Assembly: GCA_030248135.1 (NCBI GenBank)
Contig: JASANC010003313.1
Coordinates: 62,001-126,000 of the forward strand
Direction of reading: 5' to 3'
DNA from: Theristus sp. LFF4_11
Lineage: Eukaryota; Nematoda; Chromadorea; Monhysterida; Xyalidae
Length of the DNA: 64,000 nucleotides
Shown here: positions 53,801 through 64,000 of the stretch, one piece after another
Layout of the letters: each line of letters begins with the position of its first letter
Position numbering within the stretch: the stretch's first letter is position 1
Program-made: the position numbers and the translations under genes
The notes under the pieces: generated by a model
The model's input: only the letters and a program-made list of their open reading frames with translations
Told to the model about the DNA's origin: nothing
Databases searched by the model: none

Positions 53801-56800
53801 TTAAAAATGTTAAACAATAAATTATTGTGTTTTTTTCGGGTGTTGAAACATGTAGGGGGTAATATATCAGACCATTCAAACGACCATGAGAATCGAATTC
53901 TGTCTTTTTTGTTTAATTCATCGTGTTGACGAAAAAGCTGACGCGAAATACATGATCGTTAGTGTGACAGTCAAGTCAGTTCTTTCAAACTTCATGCAAC
54001 TCCGTATCCTGCGGTGTTGTCATCAGCTATTTGTATGCAAAAAGTCTTCAACTGCAAGTTCAGTCACATATGAAATGACTTGACCTTTGGCTTATTCGTG
54101 TGACCTGTTATAATGAACTTCAGATTGTGTCACCATATGAAAAAAAAGTAAAGTAACATCCCACGGTCCTATCCACCATAAAAACTCAAAGTTATGCGTT
54201 CACTACTGTGTCACATTACTAAACTAGTTACTTTGGTAGATGTTGTGGTCGGCAGATTTAACGGGAAAAATGAAGATCACCAAGCTCTGATAATCTAATA
54301 AGGTATGTAGATCATTCGTGTCTGTTTTTAAAGGCGATATTTGGCGAGAAAAAGTGTGACTAAGATGTTAGAACATAACCTCCCTTTAATGTTCTTAGAT
54401 GTTGTCTTAACCTGTATGTGTTGTGGTGATAGATTGACATGTGAACTGCGCCATCCAACACGTCAAATGAGCAAAATGATATAATCGGCTTTCTCGGTCG
54501 GTTGTATCTTCATTTCGTTTGGGGATGTGCTGACAGTTCCATTTCTCCGAAAGAAACGTTCTCGTCGACAAATAAGTTGCTTGGTTGTGATTAAATTACA
54601 TTCACTGATTGGTCGTTCAAAATTCGATATAGCCCAATGAGCGTGCCAGTGCTGGATTGTCACGAGTTCGATACAGAGCGTACTCAGGGTGGTTTTGTTC
54701 ACGTTTGTCGTCCAAACAAAACACTGCACTTTTTGGCATTGTGGCACTACTCATAAGTAACCGTTGAGCACTGGTGACTTGCTAGCTACCATTAAAACTG
54801 GTTTTAAACTGCTGATGTACAAACAGTTTCGCTGAAGTATTTATTGACTTATTGGACAGCCTGTTCTTGCAGTGGGACTTTATTTCGTTCATTATTATTT
54901 GTCAGTTTTGAATCGGGTCCAAGAGAAGGGATAGTGTTTTCTTTCAAATGTGAAGGAAGAAGAATGACTTTGTTGCAGAAAACTTGCTGCTACGATTGGA
55001 CATGCTATCGTGTTAATTCGATAGGTAGGTAGCTGTGGTTGGAATGATTTTCAATTTTTAATGACCGAAGACAACTAGATCTTTCGCATCCGCAAATACA
55101 GAGAAGTATCCTTCGTAAATTCTATTTTATGAATCTAACAATAGCAAAAATCGCAATAACCGTTCCGTGAATATATGTATTTAGATCAAACTTGCTTTTG
55201 CAAAAATTCAAACGGTGTGAATTTTGCTGAACACAATGCGTAATGTTGTTGTTCGTCTAACATTTTCGAAATATCTAGATAGAAGAAATCGGCAGAGTGG
55301 AGATAGCAGATTGCAAGAAACTCGGGCAAGTTCAAGGCAATTTTCCGTTCTCAGCTATGTTTTGACATTTTGACATGTTTCATGGCACGGCCCGGATAAC
55401 ACTCACTAAATTACTCTTGTTTGTGTGTGTAGTCAATGTCAAGCACGCGTTCCATAAATGAGGTTTTCAATTGAATTGCTGATTTGTTTGAGCGATGTAA
55501 TTCCGTCTTGCCACGTAAGCACACTTTGCTCAGCACAACAACTCAGGTCGGTTTGAAAAATGTCGTGAAGAAACTCGCGAAACAATAGGAAACATAAAAC
55601 ACATTGGTGGGAATGCGGTGTCTTTTGGGAGGTTTTGAATTGATTTGTTGGCGTGTGAACATGCAATGTTATTATTGTGAATTTGAACATTGAATCCTTT
55701 TCTGACAAAAAGTCGAAATTTGATTGTTCACACATTGCTCATGATTGCAGCGAGACGGTTTTGTTCGTGCGAATGAGTTTGATCCAGTTTTGTTGTTGTT
55801 TCTTTGGACTTTGTGTCGACCTCGGGAGGCAAAAAAAATTTGTCATCTGTGTAATTTCGTTACTTCATTGCAAGGTCAGCGTTGGCAACTTTGCATCATG
55901 ATTGTGTGAGGAACGACTTTGTGGCATTGTGAATTCAGTCGTTTTGTTTTTAAAAGAAAATTCATACAAATTTCTTCGTGTCAACCGAGAGACAACTGGC
56001 AAGCACTCCACTGTCATGGATTGCCGGCTTGAAAACATTCGAAAATTTCCTATAAATTTCTAAATCTGTGTCGCAAAAGAATGCCGCATCGTATTCAGCA
56101 GTCCGTGCCTCCGGTTTGGGTGACGAAATCGAGCAGGTCCGCTTCCGAGTTGTTTGTCGACGTGAATTCGCAGTCGAAAACCCTGAACAAACTGCCGAAA
56201 GCGCAACATTTTGGTTATCTGCCCAACAGTCGCCACAGAAATGCCCCGCTTGTCACCATCTGCAATCCGGAGCCAGTGGTGACCAACTGTGAATTCAAGC
56301 CGTATCTGTACGAACAACCGCAGAGGGTTGGCCCGAAAAAGCTGCCAACAATCGTCGTCAACCCCAACAACAGGCTGCTGCTGCCGTTCTCAACCTGTGA
56401 TGATGGGAAACTGAGGCAGCCGCATCAAGTTGAGCAACTCGATGGCACGAAAGAGAACGAGAAAGAAAAAAACGACAGTCGCACTGCTTCCGATGCAAAC
56501 GATTGTTGGCGGCCTTTTCGCAATTGCGCCGGGAGAGCGGTCGGTCGAGCCGTGGTTTTCATTCGGTTTTTGCCAAAAAACTAACTATCTCATGGTTGAT
56601 AAATTATTTTTGACTGCGATTTTTTGGCGTCTTGTGTGATTTGTTCAAAAATTATGGGTTGCTTTGCTTGATTGGAAGTATGTGTTTGTGGTGAAGGCAT
56701 GACGTGTTCTTTGTTTTGTGATTCGATATTGTGGTTTTTGAATTCTTTTTTTCGAATTTCAAATGCACACAATGGTCCCGACCCGAACTAACCGACCATT

Positions 56801-57892
56801 CTGCTGTTTAGTTCACTTCACTTCACTTCACATTCGTCTTTCCGACTTTCACAAAACCTTTTTTACAATTCTTCCGTGGTTTCTCACAGCGCAAGTCTAG
56901 AACGTTGTGATATCCGAAATCACAAAATAGTTGCACCATGTCAGTTTTCTTGTATTGTTTATTTTTGTGAAACCTCTTTAAATTAACAGAAAAACCGCCT
57001 TTATTCAGCCTGAAAACGAGCGCGCCAGCGTGAGCAGCAATGGATCGGCGCCGAAAGCGACCAACGGGCACGCTGAACCGGCACCACAAGTGGCACTCGC
57101 CTATAGCAATGGGACGACGCACGAAACGGTGGCACTTTGCGGAACACGCTCATCGATTGTTTTTGAACACGCTTCACTGATTGGCTGATTGATTTTGGGC
57201 AATCCGAGTGCTGTGGTTCAGTATGATCCCGTGAAATCGTTGCAAATATTCGTCCGTACACCGCACTGCTTTTTTGAATTGTTGAACAGAATTCAATTTA
57301 TTTCTGATTTCTGCGAACTTCAGGCAAAAAAACCGTGCAACAAACAATTTTGTTCAGGTGGAACGACGCAAGAAATCGTCGATTGAAAACGGAGCGGCGC
57401 CGCCGTCGTCGCCTCTGGACACCAGCCATAGTCCGCACGGACAAGGTGGGACTGAAGCAGACAAACACACCGATCGGGTGCAATCTGCTGATTGGCTGAC
57501 ACTCATTGGCACGCACCCATTCAGTGCATACTCTTGTAATGTAAAGCGAGCTAGTAATGTTGCATCGCGTGTACGGCGCAGGTACGCTGGAAAAGCGGCG
57601 CGGCGAGCTGCCAAATATAACACGCTTCAGTTTGATACAGTGTCAAACAGTCGCGTACGTAAAGCCACAGAACATGGGTTGCGTGCAAACGCAGTCCGTG
57701 GTAGAAAAGCCACTGTGGCAGTTTGGAAATCCTTTTTCATTGACTTTTCAATTTTCAGATTTGGACCGTGTTTTCAAAGGCACCGCGGCAGAGCTGCGCG
57801 CGCAGTTGAGAAGCCGCAAGAAATACGACCCGCGCGTCGACGGAGAGCAGCTCAGCTTGCAGGAGAAGCACCGCATCATCACGAACATGTGA
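47895..57892 (+). CDS. nrfl-1: NHERF-like scaffold with two PDZ domains (NRFL-1 orthologue)
   Basis: Membrane-cortex scaffold that links C-termini of membrane proteins to ERM proteins in polarised cells. Exons: 47895-48122, 48688-48774, 49106-49321, 49487-49594, 50023-50304, 50562-50702, 51182-51484, 57009-57128, 57358-57445, 57759-57892. The sum is 1707 nt, 568 residues, all in phase. PDZ1 runs from RRCRLVKQS to CELLVIDE with the ligand loop EYGFNLHAEK; PDZ2 from RRCRLAKHS to CVELLVAS with the same loop. Between them is a region rich in PPNPVE repeats; after PDZ2 come a Pro run and Thr/Ser/His-rich disordered sequence. The C-terminus has SRKKYDPRVD and LQEKHRIITNM, in the place of the ERM-binding helix. 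Each PDZ is split by an intron at the same position (before VVSLIKKD and DVVALIRKD), as expected from internal duplication. An alternative first exon may exist at 56081. Confidence 0.9.
51485..57008 (+). other. 5.5-kb intron of nrfl-1
   Basis: Apart from the candidate exon at 56081-56428 I see no coding sequence, tandem repeat or inverted-ended element. It is T-rich on the sense strand, like the other introns of this gene. Confidence 0.55.
56081..56428 (+). CDS. Candidate alternative first exon of nrfl-1
   Basis: An ATG-initiated frame of 116 codons (MPHRIQQSVPPVWVTK; later LNKLPKAQHFGYLP and PKKLPTIVVNPNNRLLLP) ending in a possible donor CAA|GTTGAG in phase 0. The next nrfl-1 exon (57009) also begins in phase 0, so a short isoform lacking both PDZ domains but keeping the C-terminal tail is possible. 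Codon use and composition look coding. I do not recognise the peptide. It could also be a small independent gene, since the frame stays open to 56584. Confidence 0.4.
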
Positions 57893-59895
57893 GCTCGCAG
57901 TTGTGTGTGGTCGTGCACGCAGCGTTCGTTGTTTCTTTGTCCGTCCGTTGGTTTTTGTTCGAAATGTTGACGGCTCTTTTGGTGGCCGTCAGTTCTTGTT
58001 TTGTCTGACGAGTTCATTTGGCTGATTTTAGCGGGAACAACTTTTTGATCTGTAGAAATTTCAAGAGTTTTACGATTCGATGTGAAGAACTTGTGGTTTC
58101 TTTGTTGATTTTTATGCGGACGCCTTTTGATTGCTTAATAAATAGCTGGCATTGCAAATGATTTGACAAATTATTTTTTTAGTTTTGTGTTGCAAATTGT
58201 ATAAATCATATGATGACGGACTGTTACAGAGATCTTTACTCCCGTTTCGCATATCATGACAGGTCTATTGAGTTTCAATTTTTGGCATTTCAAAATTTTT
58301 CCGCAGTCCCAGTTTTTATTTGGTTGGCTTTACATACCAATTCAGAAACACTGATCAATTTTTATAACGCACAGATGTAATGGCTTGATTTTGTTGGTTT
58401 GCAACTTTTGAAACAACCATATTCAAGCAAATAATTTGAAAAAATGTATGCAATAGCAATGACTGGAGCTAGCTTACTCAATTTTGTTGCTGCCTACTGA
58501 GTGAAACAGAAATGGGCCAAGCTACGATATCGTATATTATTATTTTTTCTTATTTTATTTTTCCTTGTGTCACTCTTGAGGTTGTGCAATAAAACTTGAT
58601 TCTATTGATCCTTGAAACTGTGAACCTTGTCAACCCTTTTCATCCTAATCATTTATGTTGATCGATCTAATTCCGCGTCAATTGTTGCTTAAAGAAGAAC
58701 TGTTGTTGGTCTTTGCAGATTTTACTTGAATTTGCTTTGCTGGTCTGTATGTTTTTGATCCTTATGTATCAGACTTTTTGGGGGTTTAGCAAGTTTTGAA
58801 CCTGGGATTGTTTTTCTGTGTTTCTTCCAAGTGGCTTAGAAAAAATGCTGAGAACTTAGCAGTGGATCAAACTTTTGTTTAAAGTTTACTTTATTCTTAT
58901 CGCACTCCTGTGATACTGGTTTCTTGTGTTGTCCATTTCTACCTTTTTTCAACGTCCGTTTTTCAAACGGTATTTGCATCGTCGTGACAGTCCATGAAAT
59001 TCAATTTTATTTTATTTTTACAAAAATTAGTTTGGTGCCGTGCAAGACACTACTTTTTTGTAATGTCAATCACTAACAAAGATTCGTATTCAATTTTCAG
59101 TGTTTTCTTTTCTGCCAAACTATTACGGAGTTTGTGGTTTTAGATTTCAATATTTTATTGTGCAATTTATTTCATAAATTGTTTGCAGTTTTTATTGTAC
59201 TTGTGCCCATATTCTTAAGGTAACACGCGCGCGATGAAACTTTTCTATTCCAAAAGTTGTTTTCCATTTTGTGTCCATTTCATTCTAGTTGTGTTTTTGT
59301 TCATTTTAATAGCCAGTTAACCACCCGGATTGAAGATTTTGCCGTTGGTCTACTTGTAACCGCTCGCTGTTGCAAATTGGGAATTTTACGATTTGCAAAA
59401 TTGGATCACGATTTGGAATGAAATTGGCATAAAAGGACTGTATTTTTAAAACCGAAATCTTTGTGTACTTGATGCGCCCTCTTTGTGTCTAACTAGATTG
59501 CCGTATTAGCGTGCCAGACTTTTTCATCAATTTCAATTGTGGTTCATATTTTTCGTGGGTTTTTTATTGTTTTTTTTCAAATTTCGGATTGTCCGTTCAT
59601 TCATATCCAATACATTTTTATTAAAATTAGTTCAGCACACTGGGAACATTACTGTTCGGTAGCTTATACATGCAAGAGCAGTTGAAAGCACTCAATTGGA
59701 TAAAAAGTTTAGAAACCATTAATCCATTAAACCATTAAAACGCAATCCAAATAAAGGCTACATTTCAAGATTCTACGTAGCGTTTCCCAAACACAGCAAC
59801 AGGAACAGTGATGTGTAGAAGCAAAACTAAAATGGCCGACTGCAAAATAAACAATCTCGGGGTTTTGTGTATTTCAACAAAATAACGAACACCGC
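57893..59895. other. Convergent intergenic region
   Basis: Lies between the 3' ends of nrfl-1 (plus) and the receptor gene (minus), so it should hold both 3' UTRs. It is A/T-rich. AATAAA-type signals occur (for example AATAAATAG near 58138), but none is singled out. No repeat or exon recognised. Confidence 0.55.
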
Positions 59896-60405
59896 TCAAA
59901 TCCTACTTTCCCACACGCTGATATTATCGACGCCGGGCACTAAAAGCGGTGAAGTATCGCGTCTCCCGCTCAATTGTTTCACTGCATTCGATGGTGGGTC
60001 GTTCCTCACCGCAGTGCCGTTGCTCATTAGCATCACTGTCGTTTGTTGCGGGTACCGCTCACGGTAACACGTCGAACGGGTACAATGGTGGTCCCCGTTA
60101 TCACTGCGTTGCCACGTCGCGTGTCCGTCGCTTCGTTCCCTTGTATTCGTCAGCATTGTTGTTTCGTCCGTGACGGGAATCAGCTGTGTGGCAGAGTGCG
60201 AATTTGGTACCGTCGAGAAACGGTGCTGCTGCGGGGGTACACTGAAAAACTGGTTTTTGCCGCGACTACGATCGTCGACCAGAAGCATTGTTGTGGCGGG
60301 CGCGGGACTGTGCTGCGCAAGCAACGGATCCACGAATTTCACGTGCGTGCTCTGGTGCGTCGTAAAGTATCCAAGGTTTTGGTTGCCTGTGATATCTTGA
60401 CGACA

Positions 60406-60442
<37 letters not shown>

Positions 60443-61327
60443 ATGCGCTGATGTCTCAGACAGCTCCTTGTCAAGGACGTGTTTTGGTAGGTTTGTGTGA
60501 CGTCGTTTGTGCTCAGCAGACCATGGTTCATGCTTTGCGGGGTTTCCGAGGTCGTCGTACCTTGACATGGGGTGACCAGCCGTGGAACGTTGTGTTGCCG
60601 TTGGTTTTGTGGATTTTCTGAAAACAAACACACAAAAAGCCATGCGCTTTTTTAACACTCAAATTGCAATCGGAATGATTATGGCCTCGGAATAGAAGTC
60701 CAAGTCTGACCAGAAAAATATTTGCACATTCTCAAACAATAAAAACCCTTTCAATCAAAAACTGTCAGCAAATCGTCACCGACCAACAAACAACGTCTCC
60801 CTCTCTTCATCGTCGTCATCCGTGCCGCACCCATCACCATCCTGTTTCATCGTCGTCTCATAGCGGTGGTGATTGGCGTTTGCTCTGTGCGGCTGATAGA
60901 AGAGCAGCAATTCGTCGTCGGTCTGCGCTTCGTGGTCACTTTTGCTGATCTCTCTGTTGTTATCCTCGTCTACGCGCGCTTTTCGACCGTCAACGTCAGC
61001 AGTTGCGGTGTGCACCGTTCCGTTGTTGTTGTTGTTGTTGTTTTGCTGATGATCACTGTTTGCGTTCTTGTCGTCGTCGTCATTGCGTTCATGAACGCAC
61101 GACGACAACGCCGACGACGGTCGTCTCGATGAGTGCATGATCGCTTTCTGCTGGCGACACAAGTGGCATTTCGTGATCAACTGTAGATCGTGTTGAAACA
61201 TGGCTTTCAGTTCGGTGCGCACCGCACGATTACAGAGACAGTAGATCGGTAGACGGACGGTGCTCGCAAACACGGTCGACAGGTTCACGACGTCAGAAGC
61301 CATCGTGTAGAACATCGGGAACTGACT
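59896..61327 (-). CDS. Rhodopsin-like GPCR, 3' exons: seventh helix and long polar tail
   Basis: Two joined exons (minus): 61327-60784 and 60617-59896, with donor GTTG|GTCGGT and acceptor TTTTCAG in matching phase. The first begins SQFPMFYTMASDVVNLSTVF, followed by ASTVRLPIYCLCNRAVRTEL. This has the form of transmembrane helix 7 and helix 8 of a class A receptor, with P-I-Y in place of the common NPxxY. What follows is about 390 residues of cytoplasmic tail rich in Asp, Asn, His, Gln and Thr, including a glutamine run and Asn runs. Helices 1-6 are not found upstream in the window, so the gene is incomplete here. A peptide-receptor type is likely but cannot be fixed from one helix. Confidence 0.68.
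60409..60443. repeat. TGTTGC/CAACAG microsatellite encoding polyglutamine
   Basis: Alternating TGT TGC triplets on the plus strand give about 11 consecutive Gln residues in the receptor tail on the minus strand. CAA and CAG alternate, which stabilises the tract against slippage. Confidence 0.9.
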
Positions 61328-61389
61328 CTGCGAACGAGAGAAGACGACGCTTTGCTCCGGTGGTCTGGTAGTCCCGCTGTCAAGCCATA

Positions 61390-61445
61390 CACTACACACT
61401 ACAGGGCACACTACAGGGCACACTACAGGGCACACTACAGGGCAC
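61390..61445. repeat. 12-bp tandem repeat ACTACAGGGCAC
   Basis: Four tandem copies just upstream (minus strand) of the receptor exon, with a shorter variant in front. On the minus strand they read as a CPVV repeat, but they lie before a good splice acceptor and are probably intronic. Confidence 0.88.
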
Positions 61446-64000
61446 CAGGAGACGTGCGCGCACGCTTGAATGTCGCTCGAGGCGTCATAAACGGTGCCCC
61501 CTGATGCATCTTACCTTTTACGTGCACCAAGTTCTCGAGCTCCAACAAGGCCCACTTGCAGTTTTTTAAGACTCGCTTTTTGAGTCGACCGACCCGGTCT
61601 CTACACCTCTAGGCACAGTTTTTGAAAAGTTCTCAGATTTTGACGAATTTAGCACCAATCGAACCGCCTCGATGCGCTGAGTTCGAAAATCATATTTGTT
61701 TTTTAATTTGACCTTTTTTATAGTCAAAAACAAGGAAAAACCGTTTTTTTGAGCGACCTTCAGAAACATAGCTCTAACTCGCTTCTGCTTTGAGCTATTA
61801 ACAAAATTCAAAAGCCAATCGATTCTGCTTGTGCTCACGCACATTTTTTATTACAACATTGTTATACAAAAAATGCTGTTTTATGTTTTAAGTTTAAGAA
61901 AAACTAAAAGAGTTTGTGGTTTTTGCAATGTTTAGGCACTTTTAAAGCGAGAACGGAGTAGGGTTGCTAAGTAATTCTGAAAGCCCTTGAAAAATGCTAT
62001 ATGTATGCAAAAAATAAAAAAAATCGATTGCCCATTAAGAAGTAACGAAGCATTACAATATCGGTCGCCCGCATGCGTACAGGGTATTTCCTGGTATGTC
62101 AACAAATTGTAGAGCAACGGAGACAAAAATCAAAATACGGGTATTAGGGCAACTTTTTGCGCTGAATCCAAAAAAATAAGTACCGTTGCAAAATTTTGCT
62201 ACAGTAACCCAATATTCGCGATTTTTGGCTTTTTTGGCCTTTTTGGATTGTTTCTGGTCCGTGTGGTGTTATACTTGAACTAATCAGGCCAAATTTGGTA
62301 TCAATCGGCTCCCCTTGATAATACAAACAATTTCCATTTAGATAGCGCAACTGTATTGTGATTACCGTAACCCGCAGAGCAAGGTTTTTACCATTTTTAA
62401 CCATTTTTAGGCCTGAAAGTGACATTTTTGATTCCTGTAGTGTTCTAGTTGTTCGAATTGAATCAAATTTGTATCAGTCAATTACTCTTGGTCAGGCAAA
62501 CAGCTTTCATTCAGGTACCGTAACCATAGCTTGACTTTCGTACCCCTTGAAGCACGGCATTCTGCCAAGTTTTCACCATCAAACATGAAATTGGCTTTAT
62601 GGTCCAAGCAGTGTTATACTTGAACGAATCTAGTCAAATTTAGCATCAATCGACTCCCTTGATTAGGCAACAACTTTCACCCAGATACCGTAATCCTTGT
62701 TTGACTACCGTTCCCAGTGTGTTTCTTCCCACCCCCAAAATGTTAGGGGCCACCTCAGGTGCTGAAACGTAACGAAAGGGGTTTTCGGGCACGCTGAGTA
62801 AACACGTCACAAAAAATCTGAAACCTTGTTACAAACACAAATCAAGGTTGCTGACTTCGAATATGATGTTTATTTATTATACGGATTACTCCATACCTAA
62901 AAACGGTCTCTATGGAAATAAAAAATGAAAATAGAATTTTTTTAAAAATTTTTCATGGTTTAATTCATATAGAAACCGTTTTTAGGGTGCGGAGTAATTC
63001 GTATGAAAAAAATAAACAGCATATTCAAAGTCAGCAACCTTGATTTGTTGTTTGTAACACGGTTTCAGATTTTTTTGCGACATTTTTTTAATTTCAAATT
63101 AATTATTAAAGGAATTTCCTTCCTCATCCCCATAGGGCAGATAGAAACATCGGGCAAAGTTCTAAGTAAGATTTTTGAACTCAGGTTTGGGACTTTTTTC
63201 TAAGTAAAATTTCTTTTTACCCGACATCCTTTCGTTACGGTTTCAGCACCTGAGGTGGCCCCTAAAATTTTGGGAGGGAGGGTGGGAGGGATGACACTGG
63301 GAACGATTGTCAAGCAAGGATTACGGTATCTGAGTGAAAGTTGTTTGCCTGATCAAGGGGGGTGTATTGATCGCGAATTTGATTGGACTTGTTCAAGTGT
63401 AACACTACATGGATCAAAACAGCCAATTTCAGGCTTGAAAGAGTTACAAAGTTAGTAAAATACCGTGCTTTAAGAAATTCGGTAGTCAAGCAATAATTGC
63501 GGTATTTGAATAAAAATTGTTCGTCTATCAAGTGAAGTGTGCTGCTTTGGTGTGTGTGAATGGCTCACTGGACTGCCAACCGATCCGAGCTGCTGTGTGT
63601 GATGACCGGTGGACGACGTTGGGTTTTTTACTTTTACTTTACTTTTACTCAATTAAAACGACTTCACTTTTATTAAACCGACGACGAAAGATGATAGAAA
63701 TACAGAGGGACAAAATGGCACGAACGGCACATGCTGAACTCATAAAACACAGCACTTTTATAATGTACGAGAACGAACCAAGGAAAAATAGCTTAACAAA
63801 GATTTAAGAAAAGCGTTGAGCATCTAGGAAAAAAGTAGATGAGCATTGGAAGTCAACCGCTCTGTCAGAAACAGCTCACCGTAAACCCGGCTTTGTGTGA
63901 GAGTGCAGACACGAAGGCTAAAGTAGGACATTACAGTACCCTACTCCCCCATACGGAGCGCCCTCGCGACGTCACTCTCCCTACGCAGCCGAGTGTCTGG
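61446..64000. other. Receptor upstream region with degraded repeats
   Basis: No exon for the missing receptor helices is recognised. 62230-62700 has diverged direct repeats of about 180 bp and 62500-63430 is a palindrome (separate entry). 63520-64000 contains no recognised gene. Confidence 0.5.
62500..63430. repeat. Diverged palindrome with tandemly repeated arms
   Basis: The left arm runs from about 62640 (CTCCCTTGATTAGGCAAC, then GATACCGTAATCCTTG, then GGCCACCTCAGGTGCTGAAA). It is mirrored on the right up to about 63380 (TTTCAGCACCTGAGGTGGCC, then GGATTACGGTATCTGAGTG, then GCCTGATCAAGGGGGG), with its centre near 62950. Diverged direct copies of the outer part occur at 62270-62400 and 62440-62600. 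No target duplication is visible. Confidence 0.75.

Noticed and set aside
1..64000. CRISPR array, operon or bacterial replicon features
   Set aside because: Multi-exon genes, splice signals and eukaryotic transposons show a nuclear genome; the tandem repeats lack unique spacers between identical repeats.
1..64000. tRNA or rRNA genes
   Set aside because: Reading by eye for B-box-like GGTTCGAATCC and rRNA core motifs gave no convincing candidate; a covariance-model scan would be decisive.

Overview
This is a nematode nuclear genome window. Genes are split by short, mostly GT-AG introns in all phases. A nematode-restricted DUF273 family occurs twice. An NRF-6/NDG-4-type acyltransferase, an astacin, and clear orthologues of Caenorhabditis vha-11 and nrfl-1 are present, and the ATG of vha-11 follows a TTTTCAG acceptor of the kind used for spliced-leader addition. 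I cannot name the species. The sequence is very rich in transposons and satellites.

Layout: 0.9-5.2 kb holds a seven-exon astacin (minus), with a 12-bp minisatellite and two small MITEs in its introns. 5.9-8.4 kb holds a DUF273 gene (minus). It is head-to-head, across a 383-bp spacer, with a second DUF273 copy (plus, 8.75-21.03 kb). The two copies share an almost identical 420-bp tract, but the second copy is split by about 10 kb of two satellites and three 1-kb inverted-repeat elements and seems to have lost its third exon. 21.3-30.8 kb holds an acyltransferase-3 gene (minus) whose reading frame survives across a 7.1-kb intron. That intron contains a 5-kb foldback element carrying its own C2H2 zinc-finger gene, plus two hAT-type elements.

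31-39.2 kb is a transposon nest: at least seven hAT-type insertions with exact 8-bp target duplications, inserted into each other and into older G/C-rich repeats, and one carrying the remains of a transposase. 39.2-43.1 kb is V-ATPase subunit C (ten exons, one GC-AG intron). 43.1-47.9 kb is intergenic with MITEs. 47.9-57.9 kb is an NHERF-like double-PDZ scaffold gene with a possible internal promoter. 59.9-61.3 kb is the 3' end of a rhodopsin-like receptor gene (minus) with a very long polar tail. 62-63.4 kb is a diverged palindrome.

The coding genes have no evident common pathway. The V-ATPase and the PDZ scaffold are conserved housekeeping or cell-polarity genes. The astacin, DUF273 and acyltransferase genes belong to families that are expanded in nematodes. 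The most unusual content is the mobile and repetitive DNA: inverted-repeat arms that co-vary within each copy, a foldback element whose zinc-finger gene sits between arrays of a 22-bp repeat, and three hAT families that share one conserved subterminal block about 100 bp from one end.
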